In this document: piece after piece, positions 10,115-21,454 of the stretch
How positions within the stretch are numbered: the first letter of the stretch is position 1
Layout of the letters: every line of letters starts with the position of its first letter
Assembly: GCA_016125355.1 (NCBI GenBank)
Contig: WGLX01000003.1
Span: forward strand, 119,123-183,122
Source of the DNA: Actinomycetales bacterium
GTDB taxonomy: Bacteria; Actinomycetota; Actinomycetes; S36-B12
Direction of reading: 5' to 3'
DNA length: 64,000 nt
Translations under genes and position numbers: made by a program
Notes under the pieces: generated by a model
Told to the model about the DNA's origin: nothing
Database searches by the model: none
Seen by the model: the letters and a program-made list of their open reading frames with translations, nothing else

Positions 10115-10194
10115 CGAAGGTCGAGTGCGGAGCACGAGACCGCGAGTGGGCCCGAACAGCGCTGGGCCCACGAAGGTCGAGTGCGGAGCACGAG
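10105..10194. repeat. 34-bp direct repeat beginning in the tRNA-Val 3' end
   Basis: gctgggcccacgaaggtcgagtgcggagcacgag at 10105-10138 and 10161-10194, identical. Confidence 0.9.
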
Positions 10195-10197
10195 CAA

Positions 10198-10254
10198 TGC
10201 TGCGTCAGTCGTTGATGATCGAGCGTCATTCGGACGTCAACAATTGACGCAGCA
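10198..10254 (-). terminator. Imperfect hairpin immediately 3' of the DUF2202-like gene
   Basis: TGCTGCGTCA gtc GTTGA ... TCAAC aat TGACGCAGCA. Confidence 0.5.
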
Positions 10255-10255
10255 C

Positions 10256-11110
10256 CTAGGGGACGGCCCGGTAGGTGCGCATCACGCGATACGGCAGGTA
10301 GTCCGGGGACGGTGACGGCGCAAAGCCCACCACGGTGCAGACACCTGGCCGGGTCAACTCGACGGTGGCGCGGCCGTCGCGGACGCGGACCTCGCACCGG
10401 GCGCGTGTCTCCGTTGTGGCTCGCCACCGAACGGTCACGCCGGCATCCGTGCGTACCGGCTGCCTGGCCAGAACCAGCCGGGTGCCCACCTCATAGCGCC
10501 CACTGGGCGGAGCCGTCACCCGCGCGGTCTGAAGGGTGAGGCCGACAGCGCCGGGCGGGTCGCCCTGTGCTGTCGCGTGCAGGCTCGTGAACGCATCGAG
10601 GTGGTTGGTGTCCCCATCGATCAGGTTCTGCACCACGTTGTGCACATCACGGGGCAGATCCGGAAGAGCACCGGTCGTCCGGAGCAGCCCCAATTCGCCC
10701 CTCTCGATGTCGATGCCCACGGCAGCAGCCTGTGCCAGCGATGCTCGCGCCGCCGCCACCAGATCGACGTATCGCGCGGATACCGTCGGATCGTCGAACA
10801 CTCCCACCGCGTCCCCGCTCGTCGGGTCGGTGATGGACCTCTTGGCGAGCAGTTCCCGAATGGCGGCGAGGTGTCGTGACTCGCTCTCCGCCACGTTCGT
10901 GAGGATCGGCACCTCGAACTGCGGAGCCACCGTGGCATAGACATCGCTGGCCAGCTTCTCCGTCACCGCCAGTTGCTGGGTGGCCGTCACCGTCGCCGGC
11001 GTGATGGAGGTGACCGCCTCGGCCGGCATCGCCAAGCCGACGGCGATCATCACCGCTGACGCCGTCACGGCAATCCAGCCCTTTCCACGAATCCTCGGTC
11101 GTCCAGACAT
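10256..11110 (-). CDS. Secreted ferritin-like DUF2202-type protein
   Basis: Signal peptide; EKLASDVYATVAPQFEVPILTNVAESESRHLAAIRELL pattern resembling DUF2202. Confidence 0.65.
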   Translation of the reverse strand: MSGRPRIRGKGWIAVTASAVMIAVGLAMPAEAVTSITPATVTATQQLAVTEKLASDVYATVAPQFEVPILTNVAESESRHLAAIRELLAKRSITDPTSGDAVGVFDDPTVSARYVDLVAAARASLAQAAAVGIDIERGELGLLRTTGALPDLPRDVHNVVQNLIDGDTNHLDAFTSLHATAQGDPPGAVGLTLQTARVTAPPSGRYEVGTRLVLARQPVRTDAGVTVRWRATTETRARCEVRVRDGRATVELTRPGVCTVVGFAPSPSPDYLPYRVMRTYRAVP

Positions 11111-11271
11111 GCCTCATCACACTCCGCGTGCACGGCGGGCCCGTTGCCCGCACCTTCAGGATCCGACGCGAGGTGGGATGGATGCAGAACAGAGCGCGGT
11201 CATTGGCCGACTACTGGCCGTCCACGATCGACACCGCAAGCACGGGGCACGTCGTGCGCGGAGCTCTTCAC

Positions 11272-12339
11272 CTAGCCCAAGGCCGACGCGGTGATCTCGA
11301 GAAGGATCCAGTAGCCGGCGAACGACCCGTCTTCGTCCACGTCGACGATGACGTCGATATGGGCCGGGATGACGGAACCGTCCCTGCACTGCACGCCGAC
11401 CACGGCCGAGAGGTGCGTGACCCCGGTCTCCATCAGGTCGTCGACCACCGCGCGCATGGCGCTCGGCTTGTGGCCAGCCAGGGAGAAGACCGTTCCGAGG
11501 ATGGCATCCGGCTCCCATCCGCACAACGTGACCCGAGGCGACATGTCGACGACGTTCAGCTCGCGGTCGTAGGTCAGGATCACCCGCGCACGCTCCTGCG
11601 GGACCGGCTGCGTCCCGGCCATCACGATCGGCCACATCGACTTCGGCCCGTGGGCCTCACCCTCAGGCTGCCAGGCGTGCAGGAAGCCGGAGACGTTTCC
11701 CGTGCTGTCGAGGATCGGGCGGATCGAGACGCGCAGCTGCCGATGACGTCCGTCGGCGGCCGCTGCCTTTCCCTCGAGCACCCGAGCACGGCCGCTGTAG
11801 AGATCGGCGAGAACGGCTGGGCCCGGGACGTCCTCATCCGCAACCAATTCTCGAAGGTCCCGGCCGATGAGAGCCTCCGGCGACCAGCCGAGGAGCTCGG
11901 CAACGTTGTCCGACACCCACACAATGGTCCGATCGAGCCCCACGAGGGCGGACACGGTCGGCTGGTGGCCGTTCGACGCTCCGCCGCCACCTGTTGCCGA
12001 GGCGTCCGACTCCGTGCCGCCGGCGGACGCGCCGTCGCTGTCGAAGCGGTAGCCATAGCCGTGCAGGGTGATGATGAAGTGCGGCCGGGCCGCCGACTCG
12101 CCGAGCGAGCGACGCAATCGGCTCACGTGCACCTGAAGCGGTGTCGTATCCGCCGTCCACTCGGTCCCCCACATGGCGGTGAGGAGCTCCTGGTTGGTCA
12201 GGGCGATGCCCGGCTGATCAGCGAGCGCGCACAGCAACCGGTACTGAGCGCGGGTCAACTTGACCTGGACCCCGTCGAGCGTGACGCGATGGGCATCGCG
12301 GTCAATCGCCAACGCGCCGAACTCCTGGACGTGCGCCAC
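11272..12339 (-). CDS. OmpR-type winged-helix regulator fused to PAS domains (no receiver)
   Basis: N-terminal LTRAQYRLLCALADQPGIALTNQELLTAMWG...VSRLRRSLGE...TLHGYGYRF; C-terminal PAS-like segments. Confidence 0.8.
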   Translation of the reverse strand: MAHVQEFGALAIDRDAHRVTLDGVQVKLTRAQYRLLCALADQPGIALTNQELLTAMWGTEWTADTTPLQVHVSRLRRSLGESAARPHFIITLHGYGYRFDSDGASAGGTESDASATGGGGASNGHQPTVSALVGLDRTIVWVSDNVAELLGWSPEALIGRDLRELVADEDVPGPAVLADLYSGRARVLEGKAAAADGRHRQLRVSIRPILDSTGNVSGFLHAWQPEGEAHGPKSMWPIVMAGTQPVPQERARVILTYDRELNVVDMSPRVTLCGWEPDAILGTVFSLAGHKPSAMRAVVDDLMETGVTHLSAVVGVQCRDGSVIPAHIDVIVDVDEDGSFAGYWILLEITASALG

Positions 12340-12460
12340 CTGAACCTCGATCCCCGTAACCTCAGACCTGGCTTAGCGCGAGGGTCTCACACCACCTCTG
12401 GGGAAGCATGTCGCTGGCGCACGGTCTCCCTTGCCGTTTGCTTGCCGATTGTGGGAGAGG

Positions 12461-12934
12461 TCAGTCGAGGGCAGCCAGCGCGGAGGCGTAGTCGTCGGCG
12501 CGACGGGCCTCGCCGGGGCCGTTGACGACCGACCAGCGCAGCACGCCCTCCTTGTCGATCACGAAGGTGCCTCGAGTGGCGAAGCCCTTGTCCTCGAGGA
12601 AGACGCCGTACGCCCGGGACACCTCGCCGTGCGGCCAGAAGTCGCTGAGCAGGGTGTGGCTGAGGTTCTCCTGCATGCCGAACACCTTGAGCGAGGCCAC
12701 CGGATCGCACGACACGCTGAGGACCACCGTGTCGTCATTGTCGAACTCCGGGGCCCGGTCGCGGATCTCGCACAGCTCACTGGTGCAGATACCGGTGAAC
12801 GCGAACGGGTAGAACATCAGGACGACGTTCTTCTCGCCGCGGAACTCCGACAGGGTCACGGCCTGGCCGTACTGGTTGGTCAGGGTGAAGTCGGGGGCCA
12901 GCTGGCCCACCTCAGGTCCGGTCATGACGGACAT
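12461..12934 (-). CDS. ahpE: Peroxiredoxin, AhpE-like
   Basis: [50 protein letters not shown]. Confidence 0.9.
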   Translation of the reverse strand: MSVMTGPEVGQLAPDFTLTNQYGQAVTLSEFRGEKNVVLMFYPFAFTGICTSELCEIRDRAPEFDNDDTVVLSVSCDPVASLKVFGMQENLSHTLLSDFWPHGEVSRAYGVFLEDKGFATRGTFVIDKEGVLRWSVVNGPGEARRADDYASALAALD

Positions 12935-12967
12935 GCGCGTCTCCTCCAGGGGTCGGGGAGATCGACG

Positions 12968-13390
12968 CTATCGCTTGGCTCGTGGGGCCACCAATCGGGT
13001 GCCCTGCCAACCTGAGCTGGCGCTGATGGTGCTGGTCTGCTGCAGCCCGGCCGTCGGTGCAGCGTCGGAGATGTCCTCGGCCTCGATGTGCCCGTCGCGT
13101 CCGGGCTTGGGGGTGATGAGCCAGACGACTCCCTGGTCGGCCAGCGGGCCGATGGCGTCCATCAGGGCGTCCACGAGATCCCCGTCATCCTCGCGCCACC
13201 ACATGAGCACCACGTCGACGACGTCGTCGAAGTCCTCATCGACCATCTCGGCGCCGATGATCTCCTCGATGGCCAGTCGGAGATCCTCGTCGACGTCCGC
13301 GTCGTACCCAATCTCCATGACGCTCTGGCCCGGCTGCAACCCGAGGCGCCCGGCTCTTACTCGAGCCTCGCTCTCCGCACCGGCGGTCAC
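12968..13390 (-). CDS. DUF3052-family protein
   Basis: GLQPGQSVMEIGYDADVDEDLRLAIEEIIG...VLMWWREDDGDLVDALMDA...VVWLITPKPGRDG; GTG start chosen by RBS. Confidence 0.8.
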   Translation of the reverse strand: MTAGAESEARVRAGRLGLQPGQSVMEIGYDADVDEDLRLAIEEIIGAEMVDEDFDDVVDVVLMWWREDDGDLVDALMDAIGPLADQGVVWLITPKPGRDGHIEAEDISDAAPTAGLQQTSTISASSGWQGTRLVAPRAKR

Positions 13391-13667
13391 AACCACTCCT
13401 CGTCGCTTCGGGTAAGCATCACCGACCCCATGCCAGCGCGCCCCTCGAGCGGTAGTCCACCGGACCGCACGCCCCGGCGCAAGCGACCCGGCCGAATTGG
13501 CGGACTTCGTGTCCGATTCGTTCCCGAGCCCCGATGGCCACCACCCCGGTTCTCCCCCATCTGATGACGCATCTGTAGCCATGCGGAAGGATGGACCCAC
13601 ACCAGTGCTGTCCCGCCGATGCCCGGCGTCCGGCGATCCCGGAGGCCGGCCTACTCGAAGGAATGCC

Positions 13668-16409
<2,742 letters not shown>

Positions 16410-16411
16410 CC

Positions 16412-17563
16412 GTGGCCGACGATCCCCGGCGGTTCCTGCGCTACCTGGAGGCCGAGCGCAACGCCGCCATGCTGTACCGCGCCCTGGCCGACACCGTCGA
16501 GGGCGAGCGTCGCGAGGCCCTGCTCGAACTCGCCGACATCGAGGACGAGCACGCCGCCCATTGGGTCGACAAGCTCACCTCGCACGGACTGACGGTGCCG
16601 CCACCACCCACCGAGCTCGACCCCACGGACGCCGCCCTGGTGGCGCGCGCCCGCGGCGCGGGTTTCGCCGAGGTCCTCGAGCACCTGGAGGAGACGGAGG
16701 GCGCTGACGCCGGCATGTACGACGCCGAGCCGGAGGCGCCGGCGTTCATGTCGCAGGACGAGCGTGAGCACGTCGAGCTCTTCCAGCAGATGCGCAGCTC
16801 GCTGGAGAAGCCGGGGTCGGCCATGACGCTGCTCCAGTCGCGCAAGGCCGTCAGCGGTGGGGAGAGCTGGCATCGGACGGACAAGTCCGGCACCGTGCGG
16901 GCGGCCGTCTTCGGCGTCAGCGACGGCCTGGTGTCCAACACCGCGCTCGTCATGGGGTTCGCGGGCGCCGCCCCGAGCAACAGCACGATCCTGTTCGCCG
17001 GCCTCGCCGGACTGCTCGCGGGCGCCTTCAGCATGGCGGCCGGCGAGTACGTCAGCATGGCCAGCCAACGCGACCTGTTCCGACGCGAGATCGAGATGGA
17101 GGCCTCCGAGCTCCGAGAGAAGCCCGAAGAGGAGCTGAAGGAACTGGAGCTCATCTACCGCGCGAAGGGCCTGGACCGGCAGAGTGCCGCCGAGGTCGCC
17201 GAGCAGATCATGGCGGACCCGAAGACGGCCCTCGACACCCTCGCCCGTGAGGAACTGGGCCTCGACCCGGACGAGCTCGGATCCCCGATCAAGGCGTCGG
17301 TGTCGAGCTTCCTGGCGTTCGCGCTGGGCGCGTCCGTCGTGGTGATCCCGTACCTGTTCTTCATGGGCCAGGGCGCGTCCACGCCGGCTCCGCTGGTGCT
17401 CGCGATCGTGCTGGCGCTGATCGGGATGGCCGTCGTCGGCGGCGTCGTGGGGCGCCTGTCCGGACGCGGCGTGGTGTTCTCGGCCGGCCGGCAGCTGCTC
17501 TGGGGCAGCGGCGCCGCCCTGGTGACCTTCGCCGTCGGCCGTGTCGTCGGCATCGCCGTCTAG
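16412..17563 (+). CDS. Ferritin-like domain fused to VIT1/CCC1-type metal transporter
   Basis: N-terminal rubrerythrin-like EAERNAAMLYRALAD...E...H; C-terminal AVFGVSDGLVSNTALVMG...AGAFSMAAGEYVSMASQRDL. Confidence 0.88.
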   Translation: MADDPRRFLRYLEAERNAAMLYRALADTVEGERREALLELADIEDEHAAHWVDKLTSHGLTVPPPPTELDPTDAALVARARGAGFAEVLEHLEETEGADAGMYDAEPEAPAFMSQDEREHVELFQQMRSSLEKPGSAMTLLQSRKAVSGGESWHRTDKSGTVRAAVFGVSDGLVSNTALVMGFAGAAPSNSTILFAGLAGLLAGAFSMAAGEYVSMASQRDLFRREIEMEASELREKPEEELKELELIYRAKGLDRQSAAEVAEQIMADPKTALDTLAREELGLDPDELGSPIKASVSSFLAFALGASVVVIPYLFFMGQGASTPAPLVLAIVLALIGMAVVGGVVGRLSGRGVVFSAGRQLLWGSGAALVTFAVGRVVGIAV

Positions 17564-17578
17564 TCCGGCGAGTTCCCG

Positions 17579-18745
17579 GTGATCGACGACCCGCGCCCCG
17601 ACGTCACCGCCCTGACGCGGGCCGCCGGGGACCTGACCTCGTCGGCGACCCGGCGCATGGAGGACTCCCTCCCGTGGTTCCGCGACCTGGGCCCGGAGGA
17701 GCGCTCGTGGGTCTCACTCGTCGCCCAGGCCGGCATCTCTGCGTTCATCGAGTGGTACACCGCGCCCGAGCAGCCGCCCGCCCTCACCGCGGACGTGTTC
17801 GGGGCAGCGCCCCGGGAGCTGGCCCGCGTCATCTCCCTGGAGCAGACCGTCGATCTCGTGCGGACGACCGTCGGCGTCGTGGAGTCGGCGATCGACGAAC
17901 TGGCCACCGAGGTGGACCAGCCGCAGCTGCGGATGGCGATCCTGAGGTACTCCCGGGAGATCGCCTTCTCCGCCGCCGAGGTCTACGCGCGCGCCGCCGA
18001 GGCGCGCGGTGCCTGGGACGCCCGCGTCGAGGCGCTCATCATGGACGCCCTGCTGCGTGACGAGGTGGACGAGTCCGTGGTCGGTCGAGTGGCCTCGCTG
18101 GGCTGGTCCGCGCACGACGCACTGTTCGTGATGGGCGGCGCGGCGCCCGTCGGCGATGCAGGCAGCGCGCTCGACGTCCTGCGCCGCACGGCACAGCACC
18201 ACGGCATCGACCTGCTCACCGGCATCCAGGGCACGACGCTGCTCGCCGTCGTGGGCGCGGGCGACGAGCCCGTTCGGCAGGCACGGCTGCTGACCCCGCA
18301 CTTCGGCCCTGGCCCGGTCGTGGTCAGCGAGACCGTCTCCTCGCTCGGCCAGCTCCCCCGCGCCGCGCGCGCCACCCAGCTCGGCCTGCGGGCGGCCTGG
18401 GGCTGGGCGGATGCGCCGCGACCCGTCCCGGCATCCGATCTGCTCCCCGAGCGGGCCCTGGCCGGTGATCCCGATGCCGTGACCGCCCTCCTGGCCTCGG
18501 TCCACCACGCCCTGCTGGCCGACGCGGCCCTTTACGACACGGCGACCACCTTCCTCGAGCGCACGCCCTCACTGGAGGCGACCGCCCGAGCCCTGTTCAT
18601 CCACCCGAACACGGTGCGCTACCGGCTGCGGCGGATCTCCGAGGTCACCGGCTACAGCCCGACCGATGTCCGGGGCGCGTTCACCCTCCGGGTCGGCCTG
18701 GTCCTCGGCCGGCTCGCGGTGGACGAGGGACCCGAGATTTTGTAG
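17579..18745 (+). CDS. fasR: PucR/CdaR-type regulator, FasR-like activator of fatty-acid genes
   Basis: C-terminal ATARALFIHPNTVRYRLRRISEVTGYSPTD HTH_30; located directly upstream of fabD. Confidence 0.8.
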   Translation: MIDDPRPDVTALTRAAGDLTSSATRRMEDSLPWFRDLGPEERSWVSLVAQAGISAFIEWYTAPEQPPALTADVFGAAPRELARVISLEQTVDLVRTTVGVVESAIDELATEVDQPQLRMAILRYSREIAFSAAEVYARAAEARGAWDARVEALIMDALLRDEVDESVVGRVASLGWSAHDALFVMGGAAPVGDAGSALDVLRRTAQHHGIDLLTGIQGTTLLAVVGAGDEPVRQARLLTPHFGPGPVVVSETVSSLGQLPRAARATQLGLRAAWGWADAPRPVPASDLLPERALAGDPDAVTALLASVHHALLADAALYDTATTFLERTPSLEATARALFIHPNTVRYRLRRISEVTGYSPTDVRGAFTLRVGLVLGRLAVDEGPEIL

Positions 18746-18757
18746 GGTTCCTACAAA
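18739..18757. promoter_or_regulatory. Putative operator in fasR-fabD junction
   Basis: TTTGTAGG GTT CCTACAAA perfect 8-3-8 dyad overlapping the fasR stop codon. Confidence 0.5.
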
Positions 18758-18822
18758 TCACGCGGGCCGACATTGGCGAGAATGACAGCGCCTGGCCCTC
18801 CCGATCACGGAAGGCTACGAGC

Positions 18823-20016
18823 GTGCTCGTTGTCGTCTGCCCTGGACAGGGCTCCCAGACCCCCGGTTTCCTGACTCCCTGGCTCGAGGTCCCCGGCGTC
18901 CGCGACCGCCTCGAATGGCTCTCCGTCGTCTCCGGCGTCGACCTCGTCGCCCATGGCACCGAGTCGGACACCGAGACCATCCGCGACACCGCCATCGCCC
19001 AGCCGCTCATCGTCGGCGCCGGGCTGGTGACCCTGCTGAGCATGTTCCCCCACCCGGCCAACGCCTTCTCCCACATCGGGGCGGGCGCCGGCCACTCGGT
19101 GGGCGAGATCACCGCGGCCGTCGGGGCCGGCGTGCTCACCGCGGAGCAGGCCATGGTGTTCGTCCGCGAGCGGGGGCGGGGCATGGCGGCCGCAGCAGCG
19201 GTGACCCCGACCGGCATGAGCGCGGTCCTTGGTGGAGACCCCGACGCGGTGGTCGCGAAGGCCGAGCAGCACGGGCTCACCCCCGCCAACATGAACGGCG
19301 CGGGCCAGATCGTGATCGCGGGGACCCTGGAGCAGTTGACCGCCTTCGCGGCCGACCCGCCCGAGGGCGCACGCGTCCGCCCCCTCGAGGTGGCCGGTGC
19401 CTTCCACACCGAGCACATGGCCCCGGCAGTCAGCACCCTCGCCCGCTACGCCAGGTCGATCAGCACGCATGATCCGCGGGTCCCGCTGCTGTCCAACACC
19501 GATGGCCGGGTCATCCACGACGGCCGAGAGGTGCTGAGCCGTCTGGTGACGCAGGTCAGCAACCCCGTCCGCTGGGATCTGTGCATGGCCGCGATGGGCG
19601 ACCTCGGCGTGACCGCCGTCATCGAGATCCCGCCGGCCGGCGCACTGACCGGCCTGGTCAAGCGGGCGCTCCCCGGCGTGGAGACGCTCGCCGTCAAGAC
19701 GCCCGACGACCTCCCGGCGGCCTGGCGGCTGATCAACGAGCACGGCAAGCCCGCCAACTACGAGAACCAGCCGACGTGGCGGATGCTCGTCTCCCCCATC
19801 AAGGGGACGTTCCGCCTGGCCACGACGGCCACCGAGGGCGACGACCTCGAGGTCGCCTCCGCCGTCGGCACGGTCGAGACGCTCCGGGACACCATCCCGG
19901 TGGTGGCCCCGCACGGTGGCACCGTCGTCGAATGGCTGGTCGAGGACGGTGATCCGGTGGCCCCGGGCCAGCCCATCGTCCGACTCCACCCCATCGCCCA
20001 GGACGGCCTGTCATGA
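18823..20016 (+). CDS. fabD: Malonyl-CoA:ACP transacylase with C-terminal biotinyl/lipoyl-like extension
   Basis: VVCPGQGSQTPG, GAGHSVGEITA, AFHTEHM; C-terminal VVAPHGGTVVEWLVEDGDPVAPGQPIVRLHP. Confidence 0.9.
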   Translation: MLVVVCPGQGSQTPGFLTPWLEVPGVRDRLEWLSVVSGVDLVAHGTESDTETIRDTAIAQPLIVGAGLVTLLSMFPHPANAFSHIGAGAGHSVGEITAAVGAGVLTAEQAMVFVRERGRGMAAAAAVTPTGMSAVLGGDPDAVVAKAEQHGLTPANMNGAGQIVIAGTLEQLTAFAADPPEGARVRPLEVAGAFHTEHMAPAVSTLARYARSISTHDPRVPLLSNTDGRVIHDGREVLSRLVTQVSNPVRWDLCMAAMGDLGVTAVIEIPPAGALTGLVKRALPGVETLAVKTPDDLPAAWRLINEHGKPANYENQPTWRMLVSPIKGTFRLATTATEGDDLEVASAVGTVETLRDTIPVVAPHGGTVVEWLVEDGDPVAPGQPIVRLHPIAQDGLS

Positions 20017-21017
20017 GCGCGGCGATCACCCCCTCGGTCGGCGCCCCGTTCGCGCGCATCCTCTCCGTCGGCGGCTACAAGCCCGCGCGGGTCGTCGCCA
20101 ACGCGGAGATCTGCGAGCGCATCGACTCGTCGGACGAGTGGATCCGCGAGCGGTCCGGCATCATCGAACGCCGCTGGGCCGCTCCTGACGAGTCCGTCGC
20201 CGACCTGGCGACGAACGCCGCCACCGTCGCCCTTGACCGCGCGGGCATTGGCGCGGAGCAGGTCGGCATGGTCCTGCTCGCCACGGTCACGCACCCCTAC
20301 CAGACCCCGTCGGCCAGCGCCGAGGTCGCGGCCCGGATCGGAGCGGTGAACGCGGCCGCCATGGACATCTCCGCGGCGTGCGCGGGCTTCTGCTACGGCG
20401 TCTCCCTGGCCAGCGACATGGTGCGCGGGGGAAGCGCCCGCTACGTCGTCGTGGTCGGCGTCGAGAAGCTGTCCGACTGGATCGACATGGACGACCGCAG
20501 CACCGCGTTCCTGTTCGCCGATGGGGCCGGCGCGGTCGTCATCGGCCCCTCCGAGGAGCCGGCGATCGGGCCGGTCGTCTGGGGATCGGACGGGGATCAG
20601 CGCGACGCGATCACCATGACCCAGTCCCTGATCGACTACAAGCACGAGGGCGGCGACATCTTCCCGTCCCTCGTGATGCAGGGCCAGCAGGTCTTCCGCT
20701 GGGCGGTCGGCGAGATGTCGAAGGCCTGCGTACGAGCACTCGACGTCGCCGGGGTGGATGCCGGCGACCTCGATGCGTTCATCCCGCATCAGGCGAACAT
20801 GCGCATCACGGACGCCATGGTGCGCGCCCTCAAGCTCCCCGAGCACGTCCCCGTCGCCCGCGACATCGCGTACACCGGCAACACGTCGGCGGCGTCGATA
20901 CCGTTGGCCATGGAGGCGATGCTCGAGTCGGGGGAGGCGCCGCACGGCGGCACCGCTCTCATCATCGGCTTCGGTGCCGGCCTGGTCTACGCGGCGCAGG
21001 TCGTCACCCTTCCGTAG
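20013..21017 (+). CDS. fabH: 3-oxoacyl-ACP synthase III
   Basis: DISAACAGFCYGVSLA active-site Cys, IPHQANMRI, YTGNTSAASIPLAM. Confidence 0.95.
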   Translation: MSAAITPSVGAPFARILSVGGYKPARVVANAEICERIDSSDEWIRERSGIIERRWAAPDESVADLATNAATVALDRAGIGAEQVGMVLLATVTHPYQTPSASAEVAARIGAVNAAAMDISAACAGFCYGVSLASDMVRGGSARYVVVVGVEKLSDWIDMDDRSTAFLFADGAGAVVIGPSEEPAIGPVVWGSDGDQRDAITMTQSLIDYKHEGGDIFPSLVMQGQQVFRWAVGEMSKACVRALDVAGVDAGDLDAFIPHQANMRITDAMVRALKLPEHVPVARDIAYTGNTSAASIPLAMEAMLESGEAPHGGTALIIGFGAGLVYAAQVVTLP

Positions 21018-21124
21018 GAGATCCGCACCACCGCATCACCGCATCACTGCACTGCCCGATGCACTGCCCCGAAGCACTTCCGCAAGAAGCACCCGCCGAA
21101 AGAAGCAACCCGAAAGGAAATCGC

Positions 21125-21361
21125 ATGAGCCAGGAGATTCTCGACGGCCTCGCCGTCATCGTGAACGAGGTCGCCGGTGTCCCCGTGGAGGACGTGCAGT
21201 CCGACAAGTCCTTCGTGGACGATCTGGACATCGACTCGCTGTCCATGGTCGAGGTCGTCATGGCGGCCGAGGACAAGTGGGGCGTGAAGATCCCCGACAG
21301 CGAGGTCAAGAACCTCAAGACCGTTGGCGACGCCGTCGCGTACATCGCCGCCAACCAGTAA
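21125..21361 (+). CDS. acpP: Acyl carrier protein
   Basis: FVDDLDIDSLSMVEVVMAAEDKWGVKIPD with DSL phosphopantetheine site. Confidence 0.96.
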   Translation: MSQEILDGLAVIVNEVAGVPVEDVQSDKSFVDDLDIDSLSMVEVVMAAEDKWGVKIPDSEVKNLKTVGDAVAYIAANQ

Positions 21362-21375
21362 CCCCCCGTCGGTCA

Positions 21376-21420
21376 TGAGGTTGCGGTCGCCGGACACGGC
21401 GTGTCGCGACCGCAACCTCA
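21376..21420. terminator. Intercistronic hairpin between acpP and fabF
   Basis: TGAGGTTGCGGTCGC-cg-GACAC-ggc-GTGTC-GCGACCGCAACCTCA. Confidence 0.6.
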
Positions 21421-21454
21421 CGATCGGCGACAGTGAGATTCGCGAGGAGACACC

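Noticed and set aside
11128-12525. 465-aa plus-strand ORF
   Set aside because: Antisense to the winged-helix-PAS gene, which has recognisable domains.
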